NCBI RefSeq assembly: GCF_024199005.1
Contig: NZ_JANATA010000003.1
Span: forward strand, 62,001-126,000
Source of the DNA: Opacimonas viscosa
Lineage (GTDB): Bacteria > Pseudomonadota > Gammaproteobacteria > Enterobacterales > Alteromonadaceae
DNA length: 64,000 nucleotides
Reading direction: 5' to 3'
The notes under the pieces were generated by a model. That model ran no database searches, was not told the DNA's origin, and saw only the letters and a list, made by a program, of their open reading frames with translations. This document shows, one piece after another, positions 55,451 to 64,000 of this stretch. Position numbers and translations under genes: made by a program. Within the stretch, counting starts at the first letter, position 1; each line of letters starts with the position of its first letter.

Positions 55451-57195
55451 GTAAGTCCTATACAGAAAAAAACACTACAGAGAAGAAAGTTGCTCCAGCG
55501 GTCGTGACATGGCGGTTTGTTCTGGTTGTTGTGGCGATAATGTTAGTGTTTACAGGGATTGGCACTCGAGCAGCCTATATTCAAGTAATTGAACCGGATC
55601 AACTGATCAAACAAGGTGATAATCGGACCAAAAGAACCCGAAATACTCCAGCTCATAGAGGCTTGATCACCGACCGTCATGGTGAAGAATTAGCGGTGTC
55701 TATTCCGGTTCGAGCTATCTATGCGGATCCAAAAATTGTTGCTCAGCAGAATTCGTTAGCTGATACCAGACGTTGGTCAGCCCTAGCCAAAGTGTTAAAT
55801 CAAAATGTGACCAAGCTACAAGAAAAAGTGAGTAATCCGAAACGTCGCTTTGTGTATTTACAACGTCAAGTGACGCCAGCTATGGCAAATTATGTCGAAG
55901 AACTGGATATTCCAGGCGTATATTTGCGCAATGAATCACGTCGTTATTATCCAGCTGGGGAAGTTTCTGCGCATGTCATTGGATTCACTAACGTGGATGA
56001 TAAGGGCATCGAAGGTATCGAAAGTTTGTTTAATACGCATTTGACGGGTAAAGCCGCCAAACGTGTAATTCGCCGTGATGGACGCGGTCGCCAGGTTGAG
56101 TTATTACGCGAAGAAAAAGGCGAAAAAGCCAAGGATTTACAGCTGACGATTGACCAGCGCATCCAAGCACTGGCGTACAAAGAAATCAAAAAAGCGTTAA
56201 CCTTGTATCAAGCCCGTTCAGCTTCTGCGATTGTGGTAGACGTAGAAACTGCGGAAGTCCTCGCATTGGTCAACGGACCGTCATACAACCCAAACAATCG
56301 CAGCAATGTAGGTTCACATCGTATTCGTAATCGTGTGGTGACGGATGCTTTTGAACCAGGTTCTGCAGTCAAACCATTAGCTGTGCTCAGTGCACTAGAG
56401 TTTGGTACTACCGAAAAAGATGCCCTCATCGATACGCACCCAGGCTGGATGCGCCTTGGGGGGAGTCGAGTGTCGGATAGCCGTAATTACGGCGAAATTG
56501 ACTTGCGAACCATCATTCAAAAATCATCCAATATGGGTACCTCAAAGCTAGCGTTATCTGTACCCAAAGAGTTTTTATTAGATACTTATTACAATATCGG
56601 ACTGATGAGCGAGACCGGCATGAATATGCTGGGCGAAAGTAATGGTATTTTCCATGAGCGCAACCGCTGGTCTGATTTTGAATTGGCAACGTTATCTTTT
56701 GGTTACGGCTTATCGGTCACTACAGCCCAGTTAGCGCGCATGTATACCACGCTAGCAAATGGTGGCATTAATCAGGAATTATCCATCATTAAAAATATGG
56801 ATAAGGCTGCAGGAGAACGTGTTTTCTCAACAGAAAACACACAGTATGTTTTAGAACTTATGGAAAGCGTGACGCAAAAAGACGGTTCAGGGACCAAAGC
56901 CGCAGTACCGGGGTATCGAGTGGCTGGTAAAACGGGGACCAGTAGAAAAGCGGTCGCCGGTGGATATGGCGAAGAATACGTGAATATTTTCGCTGGCGTG
57001 GCGCCTGTTTCAGATCCGCAACTCGTCGTAGTTGTTCTCGTCAATGAACCCGCTGGGGATTTATATTATGCCGGCGATACTGCAGCACCTGTGTTTTCAA
57101 AGATCATGAGTGGTAGTTTACAAATTTTAAATGTTGCACCCGATGCACAAAATAATAATAACGTAGCGCAAATAAGTGCGCTGGAGGATGAATAG
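55447..57195 (+). CDS. ftsI: Septal peptidoglycan transpeptidase FtsI (PBP3)
   Basis: A 582-residue class B penicillin-binding protein that cross-links septal peptidoglycan. One N-terminal membrane helix (about 23-42) is followed by the dimerisation domain with RGLITDRHGEELAVS and the transpeptidase domain: catalytic Ser306 in GSAVKP (SxxK), SSNMG (SxN) and KTGTSRK (KTGT). The length is close to E. coli FtsI (588). The C-terminus carries a short Asn run (AQNNNN). murF follows after only five bases; murE, expected here, is absent. Confidence 0.97.
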   Translation: MSKSYTEKNTTEKKVAPAVVTWRFVLVVVAIMLVFTGIGTRAAYIQVIEPDQLIKQGDNRTKRTRNTPAHRGLITDRHGEELAVSIPVRAIYADPKIVAQQNSLADTRRWSALAKVLNQNVTKLQEKVSNPKRRFVYLQRQVTPAMANYVEELDIPGVYLRNESRRYYPAGEVSAHVIGFTNVDDKGIEGIESLFNTHLTGKAAKRVIRRDGRGRQVELLREEKGEKAKDLQLTIDQRIQALAYKEIKKALTLYQARSASAIVVDVETAEVLALVNGPSYNPNNRSNVGSHRIRNRVVTDAFEPGSAVKPLAVLSALEFGTTEKDALIDTHPGWMRLGGSRVSDSRNYGEIDLRTIIQKSSNMGTSKLALSVPKEFLLDTYYNIGLMSETGMNMLGESNGIFHERNRWSDFELATLSFGYGLSVTTAQLARMYTTLANGGINQELSIIKNMDKAAGERVFSTENTQYVLELMESVTQKDGSGTKAAVPGYRVAGKTGTSRKAVAGGYGEEYVNIFAGVAPVSDPQLVVVVLVNEPAGDLYYAGDTAAPVFSKIMSGSLQILNVAPDAQNNNNVAQISALEDE

Positions 57196-57200
57196 TCATT

Positions 57201-58652
57201 ATGATTAATCTTACTTTACACGACATTATACAGCATTTTGCTCGTTCTGAATTGCTTGATGATAGCACCATACTGGCAGCAGATAACGATATTAAATCCA
57301 GCGAGTTAATTATTTCAGGTGTCTCTACTGATACTAGGACGATACAACCTGGGGATGTGTTTATTGCATTGGTTGGGCCAAATTTTAATGGTCATGCGTT
57401 TATTTCTGAAGCACGTCAGAAAGGTGCTGTAGCAGCTATTGTGAGTGAGCCTACACAAACATTTATTCCAGAAATCATTGTGTCTGATACCAAGTTGGCA
57501 CTTGGCGAGTTAGGTGCATTTGTTAAACAACAAGTCAATCCTAAAACAATCGCGATTACTGGGAGCTGTGGCAAAACCACCGTTAAGGAAATGGTAACAG
57601 CGATATTGCAAGAGTGTGGGTCAGTATTATCAACTAATGGTAATTATAACAATGATATTGGTGTACCACTAACATTGTTGAGAATCGAAGAACATCATGA
57701 ATTCGCGGTGATTGAGATGGGGGCAAATCATCTTGGGGAAATCGCGTATACAACAAAGCTAACTCAGCCAGACGTCGCAACTATTGTCAACGCAGATGCC
57801 GCACATTTAGAAGGGTTTGGTAGTTTATTTGGGGTCGCTCGTGCCAAAAGTGAAATTTTTAAAGGCCTAGGTCCTCAAGGCACCGCAATCTTAAATTACG
57901 ATAGCCAATTTCATGATTTTTGGCGTGGTAAGTTAGCCAACGAGTTTATTTATTCCTTCTCATTAAATGAAGCACCGGGCGGCAATGCTGATTACACTGC
58001 GGAATCTGTCGGTCTAGCGTATAACGGTTGTGCGCATTTCATTATGCATACCCCGATTGGCGAGATGAACATTGAGCTGACTTTACCAGGCTTGCACAAT
58101 GTGGGCAACGCATTACTAGCCGCTGCACTAAGTATCAATGTTGGTGCTAGTTTAGAACATGTTCGGGATGGTTTGGCGAAAATGCAAAACGTTGCAGGTC
58201 GCTTGCATGTCAAACAAATATCAGAACAAGTACGTTTGATTGATGATACTTACAATGCTGCTGTGGGTTCAGTTAAAGCGGCTATTGAGCTACTAAGTCA
58301 GTATGAAGGAAAACGCGTTTTGGTTTTAGGTGATATGGCAGAGCTAGGTGATAAAGCGCGTTACTATCATGAAGAAATAGGTACATTGGCCAAAGATAAA
58401 GGTATTGAGTATTTGTTTACTCTGGGTGTATTAAGCCAATCAGCGAGTCAAGTCTTTGGGGCAAATGGAGCTCACTTTTCAGCGATTGATGCACTCAACG
58501 ATACGCTATATAACACCTTGTACAACACACCTGAGAATATCACTATTTTGGTTAAAGGCTCCCGCTCAGCTCGCATGGAAAGAGTCGTCAAAGCACTGGA
58601 GGAATCCCCCGTGGGAAAGCTTGATAGAAGCCGAGGGCTTATCGCGTGTTAA
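57201..58652 (+). CDS. murF: UDP-MurNAc-tripeptide:D-alanyl-D-alanine ligase
   Basis: A 483-residue Mur ligase adding D-Ala-D-Ala to the UDP-MurNAc tripeptide. The P-loop [13 protein letters not shown] is near residue 119, followed by [13 protein letters not shown] and [14 protein letters not shown], which are MurF-specific (MurE lacks the NNDIGVP segment), and [16 protein letters not shown]. It is about 30 residues longer than E. coli MurF. It is the only Mur ligase in the cluster and overlaps mraY by seven bases. Confidence 0.96.
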   Translation: MINLTLHDIIQHFARSELLDDSTILAADNDIKSSELIISGVSTDTRTIQPGDVFIALVGPNFNGHAFISEARQKGAVAAIVSEPTQTFIPEIIVSDTKLALGELGAFVKQQVNPKTIAITGSCGKTTVKEMVTAILQECGSVLSTNGNYNNDIGVPLTLLRIEEHHEFAVIEMGANHLGEIAYTTKLTQPDVATIVNADAAHLEGFGSLFGVARAKSEIFKGLGPQGTAILNYDSQFHDFWRGKLANEFIYSFSLNEAPGGNADYTAESVGLAYNGCAHFIMHTPIGEMNIELTLPGLHNVGNALLAAALSINVGASLEHVRDGLAKMQNVAGRLHVKQISEQVRLIDDTYNAAVGSVKAAIELLSQYEGKRVLVLGDMAELGDKARYYHEEIGTLAKDKGIEYLFTLGVLSQSASQVFGANGAHFSAIDALNDTLYNTLYNTPENITILVKGSRSARMERVVKALEESPVGKLDRSRGLIAC

Positions 58653-59728
58653 TACTTATTACCGATTGGTTGATGCAATTTGATGTAGGCTTTAGTGTCC
58701 TAGGGTATCTTACTTTACGTACCATACTTGCAACGTTAACGGCATTACTTATGGCTATTTTGATTGGCCCAAAAATGATTTTATGGTTACAAAAATTGCA
58801 GATCGGGCAAACCGTTCGCGATGATGGTCCTGAATCGCACTTGCAAAAAATGGGGACACCGACCATGGGCGGTGTACTTATTTTGGCAGCGATTTTGACC
58901 AGTGTACTGTTGTGGGCGGACCTCAGTAATGAGTATGTTTGGGTAACGTTAACTATAGTTGTTGGTTACGGTGTTGTGGGTTTTGTAGATGATTATCGTA
59001 AAGTCGTCCGCAAAGATGCAAAAGGACTGATCGCACGCTGGAAATATCTGTGGCAATCCATTATCGCTTTAGCAGTGGCGATTTACTTATATGCCAATGC
59101 CACCTCTCCAGAACAAACTGCGTTAGTTGTCCCCTTTTTCAAAGATGTTATGCCTCAATTGGGGATGTTCTATATCGTTGTTGTATATTTTACGGTTGTG
59201 GGTAGTAGTAATGCAGTGAATCTGACGGATGGTCTAGATGGTCTTGCCATAGTACCAACCATATTGGTTGCTGGCGCATTAGCCATTTTTGCTTATGTCA
59301 CTGGCAATATTAACTTCTCCGAATATTTACATATTCCATATATTCCACAGGTCAGTGAATTAGTCATTATCTGTGGTGCGATTATTGGTGCCGGTTTGGG
59401 TTTCTTATGGTTCAACGCTTACCCTGCCCAAGTATTTATGGGGGATGTGGGTTCATTAGCACTAGGTGGCACACTGGGTATAATCGCTGTGTTGGTCCGT
59501 CAGGAAATCGTATTGATCATTCTAGGTGGTATTTTTGTTATTGAAACCTTGTCGGTCATTATTCAAGTAGGTTCTTTTAAATTAAGAGGTAAGCGGGTTT
59601 TTCGTATGGCACCGATTCATCATCATTTTGAGTTAAAAGGTTGGCCAGAGCCAAAGGTTATCGTCCGTTTTTGGATCATTTCGTTAATTCTTGTTTTAGT
59701 CGGACTTGCGACTTTGAAGTTGAGATAG
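58646..59728 (+). CDS. mraY: Phospho-MurNAc-pentapeptide translocase MraY
   Basis: A 360-residue integral membrane enzyme with about ten helices that makes lipid I. Conserved loops: [28 protein letters not shown] with the catalytic Asp pair, [21 protein letters not shown] and [15 protein letters not shown]. The start is a GTG at 58646 inside the end of murF. Length equals E. coli MraY. ftsW follows after seven bases; murD, normally between, is absent. Confidence 0.97.
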   Translation: MLILITDWLMQFDVGFSVLGYLTLRTILATLTALLMAILIGPKMILWLQKLQIGQTVRDDGPESHLQKMGTPTMGGVLILAAILTSVLLWADLSNEYVWVTLTIVVGYGVVGFVDDYRKVVRKDAKGLIARWKYLWQSIIALAVAIYLYANATSPEQTALVVPFFKDVMPQLGMFYIVVVYFTVVGSSNAVNLTDGLDGLAIVPTILVAGALAIFAYVTGNINFSEYLHIPYIPQVSELVIICGAIIGAGLGFLWFNAYPAQVFMGDVGSLALGGTLGIIAVLVRQEIVLIILGGIFVIETLSVIIQVGSFKLRGKRVFRMAPIHHHFELKGWPEPKVIVRFWIISLILVLVGLATLKLR

Positions 59729-59735
59729 GCACCCA

Positions 59736-61022
59736 ATGACAACACAATCCTTACAACAACTGTTTCAAGCTAGGCACGCTTCATCAGGCCCAGTCGAAAC
59801 ACGTCTATATGATTTGGGATTGATTTGTATTGTCATTGCACTAATTGCTTTAGGTATCGTTATTGTCGGTTCAGCTTCGATGCCTGAAGGCACTGCAAAG
59901 TTCGATAATCCGTACCATTTCATCATACGTCATATTATCTTTGCCGGACTTGCCTGTATGGTTGGGATGTTTACGCTAACAATACCTATGTCTGTATGGC
60001 AAAAGTACAATCCATATTTGTTGTTTGCTGCTTTCTTGCTGCTAGTTGCAGTATTACTTATTGGTCGAAGTGTGAACGGGGCAATGCGTTGGATCACCAT
60101 CGGACCGATTAATATCCAAGCGGCAGAGCCCGCTAAATTATTCTTTTTTAGCTACCTTGCTGGGTACTTGGTCCGCCGCTATGAAGAAGTAACAGAAAAC
60201 TTAAAGGGCTTCTTAAAACCTTTAGCCGTATTCTTTGTGTTTGGTGTTTTACTCCTTAATCAGCCAGATTTTGGGACCACAGTGGTGATGTTTATTACCA
60301 CAATTGGATTATTGTTTTTAGTGGGTGCCAAAATTTATCAGTTCGTGGGTATTGTGATTACAGGTGGCTTCCTAGGAGTGGCGATGATCATATTTGCCGA
60401 ATATCGGATGCGTCGAATTACTGCGTTTTTAGATCCTTGGGCCGACCCTTTTGGTAGTGGTTATCAGCTGACACAGTCATTGATGGCGTATGGTCGTGGT
60501 GATTGGTTTGGTCAAGGTTTGGGTAACAGCCTGCAAAAATTACAATTTTTACCAGAAGCTCATACCGATTTTATCGTCGCCATTTTAGCCGAGGAATTAG
60601 GTTATGTGGGCGTCTTATGCTTACTGGGTTTAATCATGGCTTTGGTGATGAAAGCGTTGTTTTTAGGTAAACGCGCACTACACAATGATATGGCATTTTC
60701 TGGTTATTTTGCTTATGCCATTGGTATTTGGTTTAGCTTTCAAACCGTCGTGAATGTCGGTGCCAGTGCAGGCGCATTACCGACCAAAGGACTGACTTTA
60801 CCACTTGTTAGTTATGGTGGTTCAAGTTTGATCGTCATGGCGATTGCGGTTTCGGTATTGATTCGTATTGATTACGAATGTCGTTGCAACGAGATGCGGT
60901 TGGCCGAGGCAAAGCCAGTGAAAAAGAAAGCGACCAAGCGCAAGCCAAAAAAACAGATTGTGATTGACGATGAGTCCCTTGCTCCTGCAGGCGGTACTGA
61001 GCCAGAGGTGCAAAATGCCTAA
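59736..61022 (+). CDS. ftsW: Septal peptidoglycan polymerase FtsW
   Basis: A 428-residue SEDS-family glycosyltransferase with about ten membrane helices, working with FtsI at the septum. GRSVNGAMRWITIGP, QAAEPAKLFFFSYLA, LLLNQPDFGTTVV (catalytic Asp region), PEAHTDFIVAILAEELG and PLVSYGGSSLI are intact. The C-terminus is a long basic tail (KKKATKRKPKKQ) longer than usual. murG begins inside its last codons, eight-base overlap. Confidence 0.96.
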   Translation: MTTQSLQQLFQARHASSGPVETRLYDLGLICIVIALIALGIVIVGSASMPEGTAKFDNPYHFIIRHIIFAGLACMVGMFTLTIPMSVWQKYNPYLLFAAFLLLVAVLLIGRSVNGAMRWITIGPINIQAAEPAKLFFFSYLAGYLVRRYEEVTENLKGFLKPLAVFFVFGVLLLNQPDFGTTVVMFITTIGLLFLVGAKIYQFVGIVITGGFLGVAMIIFAEYRMRRITAFLDPWADPFGSGYQLTQSLMAYGRGDWFGQGLGNSLQKLQFLPEAHTDFIVAILAEELGYVGVLCLLGLIMALVMKALFLGKRALHNDMAFSGYFAYAIGIWFSFQTVVNVGASAGALPTKGLTLPLVSYGGSSLIVMAIAVSVLIRIDYECRCNEMRLAEAKPVKKKATKRKPKKQIVIDDESLAPAGGTEPEVQNA

Positions 61023-62094
61023 ATTAATGATCATGGCAGGTGGTACTGGTGGACATATTTTTCCGGGAATAGCCGTCGCAGAAGCATTACCAAAGAATTG
61101 GGAAGTGATATGGTTAGGGACGGCAGACCGTATGGAAGCTGATATTATACCAAAACACAATATTCCTTTTTTCACAATCGAAATAAAAGGTATCCGTGGG
61201 AATGGATTATTGCGGATGTTAGCTTTACCGTTGACGTTAGCAAAGGCGGTTTATCAAGCATATCGCATTATTCTTCACGAACAGCCTGATGCTGTTTTAG
61301 GAATGGGGGGCTATGCCAGTGGACCTGGCGGGATTGCAACTAAATTAGCGGGCTTACCTTTGTACTTACATGAACAAAATGCAGTATTGGGAATGACGAA
61401 TCGTTGGTTAAGCAAAATTGCTAACCACCTGTTTACGGGTTTCCCGTTATCCAATACAGGTACATTAGTGGGCAATCCAGTGCGTCAGGCGTTTGGACAA
61501 ATACCTGAACCTATTCAGCGAACGATATCTGACAAACTGTCAATTCTAGTAGTGGGTGGTTCGTTGGGGGCCAAGGTTTTAAACGAGACATTACCAGAAA
61601 TATTCAGTGAAATCGGTGGTTTTGTAGTGGTGCACCAGTGCGGTAAAGGTAACACTCAAAAAGTGACCGCTAACTATGCAAGTGCACTCAAATCAACGAA
61701 TAACGCCAGCGCTAGTGAAAATGAAATAGTGCTGACAGATTTTATCGATGATATGGCGAGTGCTTTTGCCCAAGCCGATATCATCATTTGTCGAGCGGGT
61801 GCATTGACCGTGGCAGAGGTTGCAATGGCAGGAAGAACCGCAATTTTTGTTCCTCTGCCCAGTGCAGTGAATGATCACCAGACGCGTAATGCAGAATACT
61901 TAAGTCTAAATGATGCGGCTTATCTAGTGCCCCAGGCACAAATAAAACCACAAATAAGAGAGATACTCACTACACTTAAAGCTGCGCCAAACAAGAGCTT
62001 TGACAAAAGTATACTAGTAAAATCCTATGCCCGTTTTGCTGCAGCAGAAAAAATAGTAACGCATATTATTGATAATACAGTGGTGCGCACATGA
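61015..62094 (+). CDS. murG: UDP-GlcNAc:undecaprenyl-PP-MurNAc-pentapeptide transferase MurG
   Basis: A 359-residue GT-B glycosyltransferase that makes lipid II on the inner face of the membrane. The start at 61015 (AGAGG site seven bases upstream) gives MPKLMIMAGGTGGHIFPG, with the GGTGGHxxPG loop; GMGGYASGPGG, HEQNAVLGMTNR and the C-terminal VVGGSLGAKVLNETLP and ICRAGALTVAEVAMAG are all present. It overlaps ddl by ATGA; murC, expected between, is absent. Confidence 0.96.
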   Translation: MPKLMIMAGGTGGHIFPGIAVAEALPKNWEVIWLGTADRMEADIIPKHNIPFFTIEIKGIRGNGLLRMLALPLTLAKAVYQAYRIILHEQPDAVLGMGGYASGPGGIATKLAGLPLYLHEQNAVLGMTNRWLSKIANHLFTGFPLSNTGTLVGNPVRQAFGQIPEPIQRTISDKLSILVVGGSLGAKVLNETLPEIFSEIGGFVVVHQCGKGNTQKVTANYASALKSTNNASASENEIVLTDFIDDMASAFAQADIIICRAGALTVAEVAMAGRTAIFVPLPSAVNDHQTRNAEYLSLNDAAYLVPQAQIKPQIREILTTLKAAPNKSFDKSILVKSYARFAAAEKIVTHIIDNTVVRT

Positions 62095-63032
62095 TTAAAA
62101 AAATAGCCGTTTTGTTAGGCGGAACGTCTGCCGAGCGAGAGGTCTCATTGGCTTCCGGTACCGCTGTTGCGCGCGCACTAACAACATTACAACTCCCACA
62201 CATAGAGTTCGATACTGCCAAGCGCCAACTGCATGAATTAGTAGAGGAAGGTGTGAGTCACGCTTTTATCATGTTGCATGGTCGTGGAGGTGAAGATGGC
62301 ACCGTCCAAGGAGCCTTAGAATTTATGGAGATCCCTTATACGGGTACAGGTGTTTTAGGTTCTGCATTATGCATGGATAAAGTACGTACTAAACAAATCT
62401 GGCAAGCATTGGGATTACCCACTGCCGGCTATCAAGAAGTCCGAAGACCTCTGGAGTTAGCTGAAGCTAAAGCGTGTTTAGAGCAACTATCTGGTCAGGT
62501 AATGGTCAAACCAAGCCATGAAGGTTCCAGTATCGGAATGGCAAAAGTAGATACCGCTGAAGATTTAGTAAAAGCGGTAGCAACAGCCTTGCTCATTGAT
62601 GACTCCGTGTTGATTGAATCTTATATTAATGGGCCAGAATACACTGTCGCAATTCTTGGTGATAAGGCTTTACCGAGTATTAAAATGGCAACGCCAAATG
62701 CATTTTATGATTATGAGGCAAAGTACCAAAATAGTACGACTGAGTATTTTTGTCCAAGCGGTTTAAGTGCCGAACAAGAAGTAATCTTGGGTGATTTGTG
62801 CATCGCTGCATTTAATGCAGCCTCAGCTAAAGGTTGGGGACGAGTAGATGTCATGCAAAATGAACAAGGCGAATTTATTTTATTAGAAGTCAATACTGTG
62901 CCAGGGATGACTGAAAAAAGTTTAGTACCCAAAGCAGCCGCCCAAGCAGGACTGGATTTTACCCAATTAGTAGCCACGATTATTCAGCAAGCGTTTCAGG
63001 TTGAAATGCAACACATAGGCAGTACTGAATGA
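62091..63032 (+). CDS. ddl: D-alanine--D-alanine ligase
   Basis: A 313-residue ATP-grasp ligase that supplies D-Ala-D-Ala to MurF. VLLGGTSAEREVSLASG, HGRGGEDGTVQGALE, the ATP-grasp VKPSHEGSSIGMAKV and LLEVNTVPGMTEKSLVP are intact. Length (313) and position fit DdlB. It overlaps both murG and ftsQ by ATGA. Confidence 0.96.
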   Translation: MIKKIAVLLGGTSAEREVSLASGTAVARALTTLQLPHIEFDTAKRQLHELVEEGVSHAFIMLHGRGGEDGTVQGALEFMEIPYTGTGVLGSALCMDKVRTKQIWQALGLPTAGYQEVRRPLELAEAKACLEQLSGQVMVKPSHEGSSIGMAKVDTAEDLVKAVATALLIDDSVLIESYINGPEYTVAILGDKALPSIKMATPNAFYDYEAKYQNSTTEYFCPSGLSAEQEVILGDLCIAAFNAASAKGWGRVDVMQNEQGEFILLEVNTVPGMTEKSLVPKAAAQAGLDFTQLVATIIQQAFQVEMQHIGSTE

Positions 63033-63757
63033 CGCATAACACTGAACATACAGACCATGCCACTGATGCACGAGCCCGTTCTTTCGGGTTAGCTTTTTTG
63101 CTGGCAGTGTGTTTTGGTTTAGCGGTAGGTGCAGTGCAATTGTGGCAGTGGATGATGGATGCCCAAAAAACACCTATTCATCAAATACAGATAACGGGCA
63201 AGACGTCATATATTGATGAAACATTGTTAAGAGCCGTTATTAGAGCGCAAAATAAAGCGAGTTTTTTTGCTTTAAATATTGATGAAGTGCATCAGCAAGT
63301 GGTCAGTCAACCTTGGATTTACCAAGCATCCGTTAGGAAAAAATGGCCCAACACATTACAAGTCTTTGTGGTAGAACAAGAGCCTGTTGCGCATTGGAAT
63401 AACGATTTATTGATCAACGCCCAAGGGCAACCATTTGCAGGTAAAGTAAAATTAGCAGGGTTACCTGAGTTGTATGGTCCAAATGGCGCCGAGAAAACAG
63501 CACTTTCAGGCTTGAACTCGATGCGTTTATTGCTTAAAAGTCAAAATATGGACGTTAAATCTTTGATTTTGACCGAGCGCTTTGCTTGGCAAGTGACATT
63601 AGACAACGGTATCCAGTTGAACTTGGGGCGACAAGAATTTATTAATAGGTTACAACGCTTTGTCAATCTTTACCCACTCTTGGAAAGTCAAGGTAAGCCC
63701 ATTAAGTATGTGGACTTACGCTATGACACAGGTGCGGCAGTGGGTTGGCAGGTTTAA
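63029..63757 (+). CDS. ftsQ: Cell division protein FtsQ
   Basis: A 242-residue bitopic divisome protein: a short basic cytoplasmic N-terminus, one membrane helix at about 20-42 (LAFLLAVCFGLAVGAVQLW), then a POTRA domain (IHQIQITGKTSYIDETLLRAVI, shown in part) and a beta domain with VDLRYDTGAAVGW at the end. It links FtsBL to the divisome. Overlaps ddl by ATGA; ftsA begins 25 bases later. Confidence 0.94.
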   Translation: MTHNTEHTDHATDARARSFGLAFLLAVCFGLAVGAVQLWQWMMDAQKTPIHQIQITGKTSYIDETLLRAVIRAQNKASFFALNIDEVHQQVVSQPWIYQASVRKKWPNTLQVFVVEQEPVAHWNNDLLINAQGQPFAGKVKLAGLPELYGPNGAEKTALSGLNSMRLLLKSQNMDVKSLILTERFAWQVTLDNGIQLNLGRQEFINRLQRFVNLYPLLESQGKPIKYVDLRYDTGAAVGWQV

Positions 63758-63782
63758 GTAGTAGAAATTTCAGGGTTCAAAA

Positions 63783-64000
63783 ATGTCAAAAGTGGAAAGT
63801 GGCAATATTATTTTCGGTTTGGATGTGGGAACACACCAAATAAAAGCGCTCGCGGGTGAAGTTCTGGCGGATGGTTTTATCAATATTGTGGGAGTTGGCA
63901 CTCATCCTGCTAAAGGAATGGACAAAGGAGGAGTAAACGATCTAAACCTCGTCGCTCAGTCCATTCAAAAAGCGGTGAATGAAATGGAAGTCTTTGCTAA
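63783..64000 (+). CDS. ftsA: Cell division protein FtsA (5' part only)
   Basis: The first 72 codons, running off the right edge. NIIFGLDVGTHQIKALAGEVL is the actin-fold phosphate-1 motif (shown in part: GLDVGTHQIKAL), followed by NIVGVGTHPAKGMDKGGVNDL, as in FtsA. The actin-like protein tethers FtsZ to the membrane. The order ftsQ-ftsA is standard, with ftsZ expected just beyond. Confidence 0.95.
   Translation, partial: MSKVESGNIIFGLDVGTHQIKALAGEVLADGFINIVGVGTHPAKGMDKGGVNDLNLVAQSIQKAVNEMEVFA

Noticed and set aside
1-64000. CRISPR arrays, tRNA/rRNA genes, prophage, transposases, riboswitches
   Set aside because: None recognised on reading either strand; the window is almost wholly protein-coding core genes. 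A covariance-model search would be needed to exclude small structured RNAs.

Overview
The window looks like chromosomal core DNA of a marine gammaproteobacterium, most likely Alteromonadales (Alteromonadaceae-like). The evidence is the gene order and protein types: thrLABC, metK next to tkt-epd-pgk, pilT/pilU opposite yggS-proC-yggT, rsmE-gshB-algH-ruvX, ppk-ppx and a dcw cell-wall cluster, mixed with marine-heterotroph genes (GH97 alpha-glucosidase, SapC-family protein, PEP-CTERM regulators PrsK/PrsR). Base composition judged by eye is moderately AT-rich. I saw no rRNA, tRNA, insertion sequence, prophage or CRISPR array; genus assignment would be a guess.

Layout. 1-5 kb: a partial carboxynorspermidine-synthase-like gene, an unknown gene, a PLP enzyme of the ACC deaminase/D-cysteine desulfhydrase family, a chalcone-isomerase-like/DUF3833 pair, and aceK. 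5-10 kb: the threonine operon with a Thr/Ile-rich leader peptide, an attenuator, and an exact MetJ-box octamer in the leader region. 10-20 kb: ung, a DUF3545 protein, tas, an S9 peptidase, hemN, pgi, tal, a small degraded-looking reading frame and yaaA. 20-30 kb: DUF4426, yggT, proC, yggS, pilT, pilU, a DUF2007/zinc-ribbon protein, ruvX, algH, gshB, rsmE, a 53-residue one-helix protein, mscS and an M48 lipoprotein protease. 30-44 kb: a lone GH97 enzyme, metK with three tandem MetJ boxes, tkt-epd-pgk followed by a class I (not class II) fructose-bisphosphate aldolase, then ppx and ppk.

44-53.5 kb is the most accessory part: an OxyR-type regulator with both redox cysteines, a GAF/PAS/ATPase protein lacking the usual phospho-accepting histidine, a FabH-like ketosynthase, PrsK/PrsR with a secreted hydrolase ending in nine asparagines, a small membrane protein, and a SapC-family protein.

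53.6-64 kb is the dcw cluster, preceded by three 10-bp-spaced MraZ operator repeats: mraZ-rsmH-ftsL-ftsI-murF-mraY-ftsW-murG-ddl-ftsQ-ftsA(partial). Genes are packed with overlaps or gaps of a few bases, yet murE, murD and murC, normally interspersed in gammaproteobacteria, are all absent. Only murF of the four Mur ligases remains, so the other three must be encoded elsewhere. This is the strongest structural oddity in the window.

Functionally, much of the window is central metabolism (upper glycolysis/pentose phosphate: pgi, tal, tkt, epd, pgk, aldolase; aspartate-family amino acids and methyl donor: thrABC, metK), phosphate storage (ppk/ppx), stress response (oxyR-like, yaaA, gshB, mscS) and envelope construction.
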